From NCBI GenBank assembly GCA_013398615.1, contig VZSR01003816.1, positions 11,982,076 to 12,046,075 of the forward strand: 64,000 nt of DNA, given 5' to 3'. Each line of letters starts with the position of its first letter. The first letter of the stretch is position 1. A model generated the notes under the pieces. It was not told the DNA's origin. It was given only the letters and a program-made list of their open reading frames with translations, and did no database searches. The DNA comes from Brachypodius melanocephalos. Taxonomy: Eukaryota; Chordata; Aves; Passeriformes; Pycnonotidae. This document shows, in pieces, positions 1 to 11,000 of this stretch. The position numbers were made by a program, and so were the translations under genes.

Positions 1-140
1 TGAATACCACACTCAGTCTTTTCTTAAACGCCTCCAGGGACAGTGACTCCACCATCTCCCTGGGCAGCGCATTCCAATGTCTGGTCACCCTTTTTCTAAA
101 AATCTTCCTAATGTCCGACCTAAAATTATACCTCTCCAGA
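1..140 (-). repeat. CR1 LINE fragment, cut by window edge
   Basis: Text such as CCAGGGACAGTGACTCCACC and TTCCAATGTCTGGTCACCC is characteristic of avian CR1 read in reverse. The 3' tip is outside the window. The right border is approximate. Confidence 0.6.
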
Positions 141-2935
141 AAAGGCAGACAGGTGTTTAAACAAAGCTGTGTTGGTAACACTGTATTAATATCTGTAAAA
201 GTAAAAAGCTAAAATAAATACAAATAAAAAATACTGCATTTACTATTCTTGCCAAATGTGCCTTCTGTAAATATTTGATAAAAGTTAGTTTTTCAAAAGT
301 CTTTCAACACTTTATGTTTGAAGTCCAGTAATTTTGTAGATCACGTGCAGTCTCTAGGCGTTGTCTTAATTAGGTTTTGTAAACTACTGCTGCTTGTGAG
401 TCAGTCTGCAATTGATTCAAGAGCTTCCTTGTGTATTTGGAAAAGGTTTCTGGTCTCCTCGTCTGGTAAGAATGTACATGACCAGCTGCTAACTGGCAAG
501 AAGATGATGGAGATACAAACCTGATGGTTTTGCAGCTTTCCATCTTGATGACATGGTACCACCAACAAGTGCTTTTGTCTGCTGGTGCACCACCATAGTG
601 CTCTCTGTGTTCTTGAAGGGCTCGGATAATGCTTCATTGAATTTTCTGTACTGGTGACATGAGCAAGTCCTGTGCCCTGCTGGGAAGCAGAATTCCCCCA
701 TTCGGTGTCACAGAAAATGTGCTTCTTGTCAGTTTATTGTCAGAGCAAGACAGAAGCAATGAAGCTCGTAGTGTTTCCAAACTTGGGATTTGCTTGTATG
801 GTGGGGAGGATTTTTAATTCTTTTAGTAACCTGTCAATCTGGTCTGGATAATCCTGCCATATATTCATTTGTAAGTCTTCCAGTTGTTACTCCCTTAGCT
901 CCCCTTTCCTCTCCAAAGTGATGGTTGGAAAATCTGAGGTGGTGGCACCAGAATGTGAAACACCAAATAAAAATGTTTGTTTTGATTTATGTGCACAGTC
1001 CGTTGTTTCTCTTTAAGTTCCTTGTATGGATTGAGAATAGGACACACAATGTTGGCAGCTCTTCCTTCTAATTCAGCGTTCTGCAAAGCTTTCTGCTGCC
1101 CCTTCTATAGCTGTGTTTCCTTGCCTGTGTTTGTTCTCTTGTGTATGGAATGATCTACAGACTGTGCCAAAGAAACCTGCTTTGTTAAACCTGCCTTGGA
1201 CAAACAAATGCAGGATATAACTTGCTTTGTGTGAAAGCACTTTGTGTTTGATTATGTTGAAATTGCTGTTTGTTTTCTTAAATTGACTCTATTTAAAATA
1301 AAACCTTTGTCTTTCCTATCTAGTGTTTGTAATTGGAAGATTATAAGATTTGGAATATTTCCAAACACATGGGTGGCTGAAATGTTAAGTGAAGAAAAGT
1401 AATTACAAGGAGAAATTTTTCAGAGTCTCACTGGGCCAAGCTTCTGATAAATGGCATTGTCTGCCTTGCAGACCAACTGTCCCACACAGAGCCATGCTGA
1501 AAATGTGTTGTTTTCCTACAACCCAGGTTCTAGAACTATTTTTTCAATTAAAACTGTTGAGTAAAATTTACAATGCAGCTAAACAAACAGATATAAATAT
1601 GGCTCCATGTTCACATACGAGGAATATATATCAAATATCAATGTATTCAGTAGGAAAGAATCCTATTAATCCTAAGAGAATACCCTACTTTCTTTTGATG
1701 TGTAAATTTTTATTTGGTTTTTTTGAGGTGCAGAAAGCACAGGAAGGCGATAGTACCTCAAACAAATTTGTTTTAATGCATTGATATTTATTATTTTTAT
1801 TAAGCAACTTTAGGGTTATTTTGGTAGAAAGTGAGTGTTGTATGAAGAGTTTTTCCTTCGTAAGGTAAGATACAGAAGGAGCAATGCTGACTTTATGGAC
1901 TCAAGATGTTTTCACGTAAGGAAGAATCACAGGCCATCTGAAATCCTCCAGCCTCACATTACAGATTCAGGTAAAGCCTTCCCCACACTCAACCTTCATG
2001 AGTTTTCCAGGATGACTTTGCTTTCTGTTACACCTTGACAGTGTTATTGTCATTAGGCTTCTATTTTTAATAGACAGAACTTGCACGATGTTCAAATTCT
2101 GATGAGGCTTGAGCCAGAAGGAAATAAAACTTGTTTTGTCATGCAGAGAGAATCCAAAATAAAAGTTGTGATACAAATTTATTTTCTTGAGGATAACTTT
2201 TAATGTGTTTTGATGAGACGAATACTCTCATGTATGATATGCTGGGTGTGAATCCAGTATAAAAATAAATTTGCCAATGAGCATCTTAGTACTTTTCAAC
2301 CAGGACACTAAAAAGGACATATGAAACCTACTAATTTCAAAGGAAGTGCTTCTTATAACTATTAAAATTGATTTTTGTTAGTTTTTTTTTTTTTTTAATT
2401 GTTTGGTTTTTAAAAGAACTTGAAAAGTTAGTGTCTAAACGAGTAGTTGTGTGGTCTGGAGGTGCTGAAAGTAGTTGCGTCCAAGTTGAGAATAAACCAA
2501 GCATGAGTAGGTGGCTTTTTGAAAGTCCTTTCGTGGCTGGCTGTTTTGCTTCACACTGCAGCTTTGTCTTTTGTGTAACAAAAAATTACCCCCCAAAAGC
2601 AGCTCCAGTGAGCTTCAGAGGACTATTGCATTAACAGGGTGTATGACAGACACTGCTCTAGGACTTTAAGCCACAGTGCATCTGAATGTGACAGCAAGGG
2701 GTTCGCAAAAGCATTAGGGGGGAAGGAAAAAAGACAAACGCAAAGCAATTTCCATCTCTTGCTCCCCACAGCCTCTGAAGTACCTTCACCTGGTGCTAGT
2801 CTGAGTGCTCTGTGTCTTGGTGACTAGTACAAAAGTCGCCTCAGGCACATGCCTTGTAAAATGCTTTTATTGTTCATGAAGTAGCGCTGAAGATTTTTTT
2901 TTTTTTTTTTTTTACTCTTGGATAACAGAATCATA
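141..2935. other. upstream intergenic DNA, no gene recognised
   Basis: AT-rich, with no supported coding exon on either strand. A reverse-strand frame near 489-701 is open, but I do not recognise it and there is no partner exon. Poly-T runs lie at about 2380-2396 and 2894-2913. Confidence 0.5.
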
Positions 2936-3310
2936 GAATCGCTAAGGTTGGAAAAGACCTCTGGGATCACTGAGTCCAACCACCAACCTGCCAGCTCCAC
3001 CTTTCAGCCATGTCCCTAAGCACCCCACGGGCATATTTTCTGAATGCTTCCAGGGATGGTGATTCCAGCACTTCCCTGCACAGCCTGTTCCAATGTCTGA
3101 CCACTCTTTCAGGCAGCTGAGAGGGAAGGTCCCTCCTGAGACGCCTTTTCTCCAGGCTGAGGCCCCCCCAGCTCCTTCAGCTGTTGCTCATCAGTCTTGA
3201 GGAGGAACTTCACTGCGCGTCTCTGGTCACGCTGCAGCAGCTCAATGTCCTGCTTGTTGCGAGAGGCCCAGAACTGGACACCGGACTGGAGGTGCGGCTC
3301 CATCACCCCC
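2936..3310 (-). repeat. CR1 LINE, 3' end, reverse orientation
   Basis: It begins with AGAATCATAGAATC, the reverse complement of the CR1 3' tip, followed by the standard CR1 text (GGTTGGAAAAGACCTCTGGG, CCTGTTCCAATGTCTGACCAC, CTTTTCTCCAGGCTGAGG). The 5' border runs into CpG-rich DNA and is approximate. A poly-T run (2894-2913) sits just outside the 3' tip. Confidence 0.85.
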
Positions 3311-3587
3311 TTTCAGCCATCGCTGACCCTTTCGCTCTGCCCGCCCTCGTCCCGGCTGTGTCAGGGGTTCCTCGACTGCTCCTCGGAGCTCGTAGGCCGA
3401 GTCTGGGGACTGTCCGCCGGGGAGCGGCCGCTGCCACAGCCCTGGGGCGGACAGGTGGCTCCTCCATCCCTTAATTTCGTCTGGGAAAACGCCCTGGAAA
3501 GCGCTGGTGCTTCGCTGCATTTTCGCGGCGTTTCCCCCAGAGGTGAGGGGCGATCGGGCCGCTGTCCCGGGAGCGCTGCCCTGGCCT

Positions 3588-3771
3588 GTGCCCGGCGCCG
3601 TGAGGGGCACTCGGGACATGCCCGGTGCTGTGAGGGNNNNNNNNNNNNNNNNNNNNNNNNNNNNNNNNNNNNNNNNNNNNNNNNNNNNNNNNNNNNNNNN
3701 NNNNNNNNNNNNNNNNNNNNNNNNNNNNNNNNNNNNCCGCGGGCTCCAGGCGGTGCCCGGCGCTGTGAGGG
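3588..3771 (+). repeat. GC-rich minisatellite around the gap
   Basis: Three copies of about 19 bases, GTGCCCGGCGCYGTGAGGG-like, start at 3588, 3618 and 3753. The first two are 30 bases apart. The gap lies between copies two and three, so the array was probably collapsed or unresolved. Confidence 0.7.
3637..3736. other. assembly gap, 100 N
   Basis: Exactly 100 N, the usual placeholder for a gap of unknown size. It lies inside a GC-rich minisatellite, so real sequence is missing here. Confidence 0.99.
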
Positions 3772-3870
3772 CTCTGCGGGCTCGATTCTGGTCCGTGGGC
3801 AGGCGGAGCTCCCGGGCACGGGAGGGCTGCGAGCGCAGGGAGGCGAAGGTGCGGCGAACACACGAGTGGT

Positions 3871-4890
3871 GTGGGACCCTGGCTAAGGGCGCTTCCCTCC
3901 TGCCTTCTCCTGTTAGGGCTAAACGCCACTGTTATGATAATATTGATTTAATATTATTTGTGGGGCCTATACAAAGCAGACTTTGCCAGTTTGTAATAGC
4001 TCAGGCTTTCTTGGCAATAATGGTGAACAGTTCTCAGGTGTCCACGGACAGGCTTAGCCTGTTGTGTGACAGATGGTACTTTTTATTCAATTCATTTTCC
4101 AAACTTGAGCACAGTATCCATTAAAATGGACGAATATTTTGCTGAGACTTACAGCGTGGGTCTCTTGTGTATCATTAAACCAGTGTGTTTGCAGCACATG
4201 CCCGATTTTCTTCCATTTTTAAAAGATTGTCTAGGACAATAGTGTGCTGGAATTTTCAGGAGGTTCTTTTTCTGCCTGTTTTGGGGGTGGTGTTTTGATT
4301 TTTTAGAAAAAGCTCAACTGGTGTGAGATAGGAAAAAATGTTTAAAAGATGTTGAGTTTTGGGCTCCATCCTGCACTTGCCAACCACTACATGAGGGATG
4401 TCACATGAGCCAAGTGCACAGGACACTTGTGTCATATTTTATCTTGAAAGTTTGACTTCAGTGTGCATTTAAGACCTAGCTGCTATTCAGGCATTTAATT
4501 CCATATTTAGATGTTTCCATAAAAACTGCCCCAAATCTATTTCATTCTCTGTGCTTTTTGGTTGATTAATCACCAAGGAGTGATTGCTAGGGTAACTTTT
4601 GCATTTCTTTATTTAAACTCACTACATGGGATTGTTCTGTGCATTTGCTCTGTTATGATGCCGTATACCTAATTTCTTTTCCTTACAGTTTTCTAATAGA
4701 TTAACTTCTTTTGCAAAAGGGCTGAAATGCTGTTGGGGATGGGATCAGTGGTTATGTGTGTGTCTGTCTCTCCCCATTACTACAACCTCCCCCTCCCCTC
4801 TGCAGGCTGCCCTGCCAGAGCCCCTCCTCTGGCTGGAAGAGGGGAGTTGAAATAGTGAGCTCGTGCTTTGTGAAGGAAATTTTCTTTCAG
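3871..4890. other. region between CpG block and start codon
   Basis: Mostly AT-rich, with a C-rich patch at about 4770-4860. No coding exon supported. If transcription starts in the CpG block, this is the first intron. Confidence 0.4.
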
Positions 4891-4965
4891 TGCCTTGCTC
4901 AGAGGTGCCTTTGAGAGCAGAGCTGATGTGTTTTTGTTAACTTCTGGTCTGAGGAGGTGATTTCG
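4891..4965 (+). promoter_or_regulatory. probable end of 5' UTR, with strong acceptor and a 4-codon uORF
   Basis: A strong pyrimidine tract and CAG ends at 4890 (AATTTTCTTTCAG), so the start codon may lie in a second exon with an untranslated exon further upstream. An upstream ATG at 4926 reads M-C-F-C then TAA and could damp translation. GTTAAC (4936-4941) resembles an HNF1 half-site. All of this is inference from short motifs. Confidence 0.35.
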
Positions 4966-5026
4966 ATGGCCACAGGGTTGCTTGCTGTCATTTTACTCTG
5001 TGCTGTTGTGGCTGGAGCTTCAGGGA
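4966..5026 (+). CDS. exon 1: start codon and signal peptide
   Basis: The ATG has G at +4 and opens MATGLLAVILLCAVVAGASG, a typical short signal peptide. The frame meets a TAG two codons past the border, so splicing at A|GTAAGT (phase 1) is required. There is no upstream in-frame extension with coding character. Confidence 0.85.
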
Positions 5027-8000
5027 GTAAGTAGAAGAAATTTTTCCTCTGCTTAGATTGACCACTCAAATTAGAATACTTCTGCTAAGAAATGTTCTCA
5101 CTGGCAAAACTTCAGAGAATGTTATGTTACAGCTCACAGTTTTGTAGTAATTCTTGTAGCAGCTTTGGATTTTTAGTGTTGTGTAGCAGTTTGGGTGGTA
5201 CTGGGCATGTGGGAGAGCACCCTCCTTGGAGAGGATGCGTTAAATTGTGCATCTTCCTTCAGCATTCTGAGGAAAGCAACAGAAGTAGTGAGATTGTGTC
5301 AGTCTGTATACTTGATAGAAAAACTCTCATGGATTTATTTATTTGTTTTGAGGACCATGCTTTGATTTCAGTAATTTCACTGAAATTCAGGAGCAGTAGA
5401 TCCATGCTGAACTGCACAAAAATTTGCAGTGCTTTTCTGTTCTGTTACCTGTCATTGCAGGATCCTCAGAGAGGTTAAATTATGGAGCTTCCTGTTTTGC
5501 AGAATGTGCAGGTGAGTAAAGCAAGATTGTATTCAGGCTTTTTATATGATAAGGAAAGAGGAATTTGAAAACTTCCCCAGGGATGTTGTGTTCTGAGAAG
5601 AATGATACATATATCTGAGTGATCAGCATTCATGGAAGCAGCAGAAAAATTCCACTAAAGTTTACCAGGCCCTGAAGTTTGCACCTGCCTGAAGTTTGCA
5701 TTGTGTGAACTCTGAAACACTCCGAAGCATTAGAGCTGAGCAAAGGATTAAACCATGCCATGGGATGAAGAGCAGATCTATTTCATCGTGCTGTGGTGAA
5801 GGTTCTGCTTTGCTGTTCTCTGAAAGGTGTCAGAAGAACTTCATGCTGTAAATGCATTACATTCCTTTTCTGTCCTTGAAATTAACTCCTTGCCGTGAAG
5901 GAAATTGTGAGGTTATGTGCTTGGGAGAGAGGAAGTCTTTTCACCCCCCCTACAGGAGCTACGGCCAGCATACAGGGTGCTTTCAGAAACCCAATTCTTT
6001 CAATTGAAAATCCAAGTGGGAAGGGAACAATCTGAATATCCATCCCTTTGCTTAGCTGATTTCAGTGGCTGAAAAGATTAAATGATAGAAAAAAAAAATA
6101 GAAGAGGAAGATTAATAGGTTAGAAAAAACACCTTCCCCCCCCTTTTTTTTTTTTTATTTCCTAGGACACAGTGCATCATACTTCTCCAAAAGAGCTAGA
6201 TACAGCTACAGGTATTCAGCAGCCACCAACACATTCCCACAGGGAAATATTTACAAAAGCAGTGGCATCTCTCTGGAAAGCACAGTGATCATTGAAGTAC
6301 TGGGGAATTGCCAGATGGTTTTGAAAGTAAGTATTGTTATAATTGTTTTAGTGGTTGGGATGAGCTGGTGTGGAATCTTATTTTTCTTTGGGATTACTAT
6401 ATTCCAAACATTTGTTTTTCTTGTAATTAAAAGCCACTTCAATTTTGGATCTCATAATTAGAATTGCAGTATTGCTTTGATGCACCACAACTTGAAATTA
6501 GATATTTGCCAGTTTTAAAAGGCAGATTAAGCAATTAATTGTTTTCTTTTCTAAGTGGCACAGCAGTTTCACTGTTTTGTTACATGAAGTGCAGAACTGG
6601 ATATAAAGCCAGTGCTTGAAAGGAACTCTATTTACTTTAAAGCACTTTCATATCTGTAGCAGTAATTTTAAAATAGCAAGCATTTTAAAGAGAACTTGAG
6701 AAACTTGTATGACGTGCTGGATTGGTAAAATTCATTCTTGTAACACTCCATTCATCACAACAGGAGATCTGTCTCTCAGTGACAAAAGCAACAGGGTATT
6801 TCCAAATTGCAGAGCTTCTCCTGGGGTGAGCCCTGTGGTAGGCCAGGTGGAGAACTACAGTGCTTTAGAACTACAGAGGCAGCAGAGCAAATCAGCTTCT
6901 CAGCTGCCTGGGGTTTCCTTCAGGTTAACAGAGGGGATAATTCATTGGTTTTGCTGGGGGGTTGACATGTGTCTACTAAATACACACATACATGAGGCCA
7001 ACAAAGAAGAGGATCCTGTCCTAGCACGTGGATAAAAATTAACTGGTTAGTGATTTGACAGTGAAAGGGATATAATAGTGCTGTATAAAATGTGTTTAAT
7101 AGTGAGGGAAACTTCTTCATAGAAGAACTTTCTGGAAACTGCCTCAGATATGCCACCTGAAGATGGGGCTAATGCAGTTCTGTTGCAACACTGAGCCTTT
7201 GTTCACAGTCTGTGATGTTTTGTGTGGATATCCTGGTGTGATAAATCCACAAGTTCCTCTTGACAATGAAATATATAGTGCCTATAATCTTTTCTTCTAG
7301 GTGCAAGATGTACAGATTAAGAAAAGTTTTGCATCCAGAGAGGAGTCTCTAAAAGAAATGGACAGTCTAAGGTAGAAAACCTTCTAATCTGGTCTGGTTT
7401 TGGGGTTTTGAAACTGTATGGCTTAGCAGCAGTATAACTGCACATTGTTCATTCCGCTTCATACTCTGTTTAGTTGTAGGGTAGGGGGTTTTGTTTTTTT
7501 GTTTTTTTTTTTTTTTTTAGAAGACGTTTCAGATACAAGCACCATAAGCACAGATACAAGCACCATAAGCAAAAATGCGAGAACGAGAGGCATTTGGTCC
7601 AAACAGGTTTTTCTTCAATGTAGCTTATCCCCTTGCATGTAAAATCATTTGGACAGTAGACAGTTCAAATTATTCTCAGTACAAATCAGCAGGCCTCTAG
7701 CAGCACACGTGGATCACAGCTCTCAGAGCTGCAGATGTTACTTCTACAGACTCTTGAGGTTTGCAGTACATTTCAGAAGTTCTTGGTTTAGAAGATTCTC
7801 ATAAGGCAAAACGTTGTGTTTTTTTCTTCCAGGGTATTTGTATTTAATTTATTTGTCCAATAAAATTTTCTTCCTTTTCTGTTTTTGAGTTTAGTAGTTC
7901 ATTCATAACATATGTCAGTGTGTTTCTGATTTGCCAAGGTATAGTCTTCTGTGTAGATGGCTATACAAAAAGATCTCAAACTGGGGAAGTCTGGCATTTT

Positions 8001-11000
8001 CCCAGAGAGCTGATGCTTCTTGTGTCATCAAAAAAAAAAAAAGCAGTTCTGTTGTCTGATTAAGCTCAGCTTGTAATCTTCCTCTTTGTCCTGCCACTTG
8101 GATTCTCAGCCTTTAAACAACACTGAGAGCTGAGATAATTGACTCAATTCAAAGGGTCAAAAAGAGCAAGCTTGGAGTAAATGCATTGCTTTTTATATTC
8201 ATCAGGAAGAACTTTGTGTCCTCTCCATGGGCAGTGGTATCAGAGTTCGAATAAGTGTACAGGCACATCTTCTGTGAAATTATTTTCCAGATTTTCATAG
8301 CAGTAAGAGCAGTTGTGTATTGTTCTTTGCAGAGAAGCCAAAAAAGAGAGGTAGCAAAGAAAGGATTCAGTGAAGCTTGGCTGTTCAAAATAATTATTCA
8401 GACAAGTGAGCCTTATTAGCATTTGCCTCAGCCTATTGTGAATATACAGTAGTCTAGCTTGTCCTCTGAACATGCATGTAATTTCCACAGATAATAGCAA
8501 AACCAGCCTCAGTCTCCTGGGAGTTCAGAAACCCTTATCCCATATGCCCAGTCTCTTCTGGAAGGACTTTATCCAGATGTTGGTGTATTAAAGTTTTATC
8601 CCTTACTTTGTGACCTGATTGATTAGATGAATAGTTAGTGCCCCAGTTAATGTGCAGATGAATTGTCTGGCTCCCTCTATGATTGCTGACCACTGGGCTG
8701 CTATAGAATTCCTCCTTTGGAATTTCCCCATTTAGAGGGAAAACTCTAAATGATTAAAATATGTTACATTAGGAGTGAAAATCAATGTTAAAAAATGATC
8801 CCTTGGAAAGGCAGAAAACACTGTATGCACACCTAGCAGAGCAGGAAGATATAAATTAATTGGGAAGCAATTGTTCTTGTGTGTATCACAGCTGAAGAGG
8901 CATGGTGCAGCTACTTTGCAATTCAGACATGCTTACCAAAGCTAAAGGCACCCTGAATCATAAAACGGATTTTCTCTTTTAGTTAAACAAGAATCTTTGC
9001 CTTTACATTTACTTGTAAATAATTTACCAGGAGTGCTTTTATTAAGTGCTACAGTTATGTTGTGGATGCTGTGATTATCTTGAGAAGATTTATTTTTAGG
9101 GTTTCACAGGGCTTTTTCAAGGGCTCCTTGGGTTAGGCTGAATTTATGAAGAATAGAGGTTTGCTGTAAAGAATGGGGATACAGAGTGAGACAGATCCAT
9201 TGTGGAAGAACAGCTCTGTTGAGGAAAGTCTCAGTCTAAAGCCATAAATTGACTTGCACTCTTTGAAGCAAGAAATAATAAAGTCTTTTATCACAGGGAA
9301 ATACTAGAACAGCATCCTCTTCATTTTTCTTTCCATGATGGGAAAGTTCTGAAGCTCTGTCCTGTGAGGAGTGAACAGACCTGGGCACTGAACATCAAGC
9401 GAGGCATTCTCAGTGTCCTGCAGACAGCGCAAGAATTCCCTGCTGGTGCTGTTGTTGAGGAGGTGAGACTGTCAGTCATGCTCTGAGGTGACTCTCAGCT
9501 CTTGTACATGTTAAGTCTACTCCACTTGTAAATAAATAAAGGGTTTTACCACTTGGTTCAGCAGACAGTGGCAGTCATCTGATTGTTTCTTGTAGTGAAT
9601 GTTCTGAAATTATCTATAATTCACATTCTTGTTGAGCCTTGGAATCCACTACTTGGTTACCTGAGTTCTAGTGCCAGGGCTTTACCTGTTCTGTGGAGAA
9701 AATACAATATTCATAATTCATGATTAATTTTTGTTACTTTTTTTTCGTTAATTTCAGGAGGTTTTAAGATCTATGTTGTCAGAGCTCTTTGTAATTATTT
9801 CAGTGCTTAAGCTCAATTTCTGCTGTGTAGCACTGAAACAATTGTCCAGCATACCCTGCTGTCACCTGAGTGTGGGCATGGGTGCAGCTGGCACACCTCA
9901 GGGGCTGCAGTTCTCTTGTGAAGAGCTGTCTCTAGGCTGACCTTCAGCATGATCAGCACTGCCTCCTTCTCAGGCTACTGCTGCAGGTCAGTGCTCAAAG
10001 AGACATTCTGCACACCCATATGTAATTGAAGTTACTCTGCCTAGTGCAATGCTCTTCTGAATTAATACTTCCCTGTATGCCCACAAAATCCTAAATTAAA
10101 AAGTGTGTGTCTGTAAATGATGTGATTCAGATTAATACAGTGAAATTAAACAAACCAACAGAGCCTGGCTACTATAAACTTGACCAAAGTCTTTAAAATT
10201 ATTTGCTTTTTCATGGCTTTTGTGGCAAAGCCGATGTTCTGCAAGGGAGAATTTAGATCTCTGTTGTTATTATCAAAACGTAATTATTAAAACTAATTGC
10301 AATAAGCTACACTATCTCTGTGTATTTTATGTGTGCATGTATGATTCAACAGTGTATGTTTGTTACTAGGTGGATGTCCTGGGAATATGCCCAACCAGGT
10401 ATCAGCAAAAGGGTCCCATTCTTGTAAAGACAAAGGACTTAAACCTCTGCTCCCATCGCTCAACTGGTTTGACTTCTGTGCAGTCTGTTGTTCTTCCTCA
10501 TGTGCCAGTAAGTTTTGGAGAATGACACTGACTCTTGCTTTTGACTTATTTGAAGAGCGTCTTGATTTCTTAGCAAAGAAATGGTGAATATTATTCTCCC
10601 CTATAATGTCTGTTATTCACAGAATTTGTTTTAATGCAAGTTTGCATTTTAGTTGATGAATGTTATAGTGTAAATGCCAGAGGTTTTTAGGCACCTGGAT
10701 TAAACTCTCACTACAATATGTTATAGAGGTAAACTGAAAATAGACTATGGAAGGGAGGAAGAGAGAGATGTGAGTAAGAAAAAATACATTAAAAAAGAAA
10801 GTTATTATTTCTAGAAACATAAAAACTTTTCTGAATGCCAGACTTGCAGCTTTCCACTGTTGACAGAAAATACAGTCAATGTTTGTATTTTGTGCTATTT
10901 TTATTAGGTGAATATTACCTGTTTCTTGTATTGTAGTGATTTACCAGCCTTTTGCTTTTTTCTACTTTGCTGATCAAAAATATCTGAATAACTTTGAGGC

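Larger units (their letters stand above)
3290..3870. promoter_or_regulatory. CpG-rich block, possible promoter
   Basis: A GC- and CpG-rich stretch in otherwise AT-rich DNA, about 1.1 kb before the traced start codon and interrupted by an assembly gap. It could be the promoter or first untranslated exon of the apoB-like gene, or the promoter of a gene leaving on the other strand. The long reading frames here come from GC richness and from the N run, not from coding. Confidence 0.4.

Noticed and set aside
489..701. Reverse-strand open frame with a possible donor (CAG|GTTTGT)
   Set aside because: No recognisable protein, no partner exon and no acceptor support.
3197..3886. Long overlapping frames on both strands in the CpG-rich block
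   Set aside because: They run through the N gap and CR1 text and are open mainly because GC-rich DNA has few stops. No family recognised.
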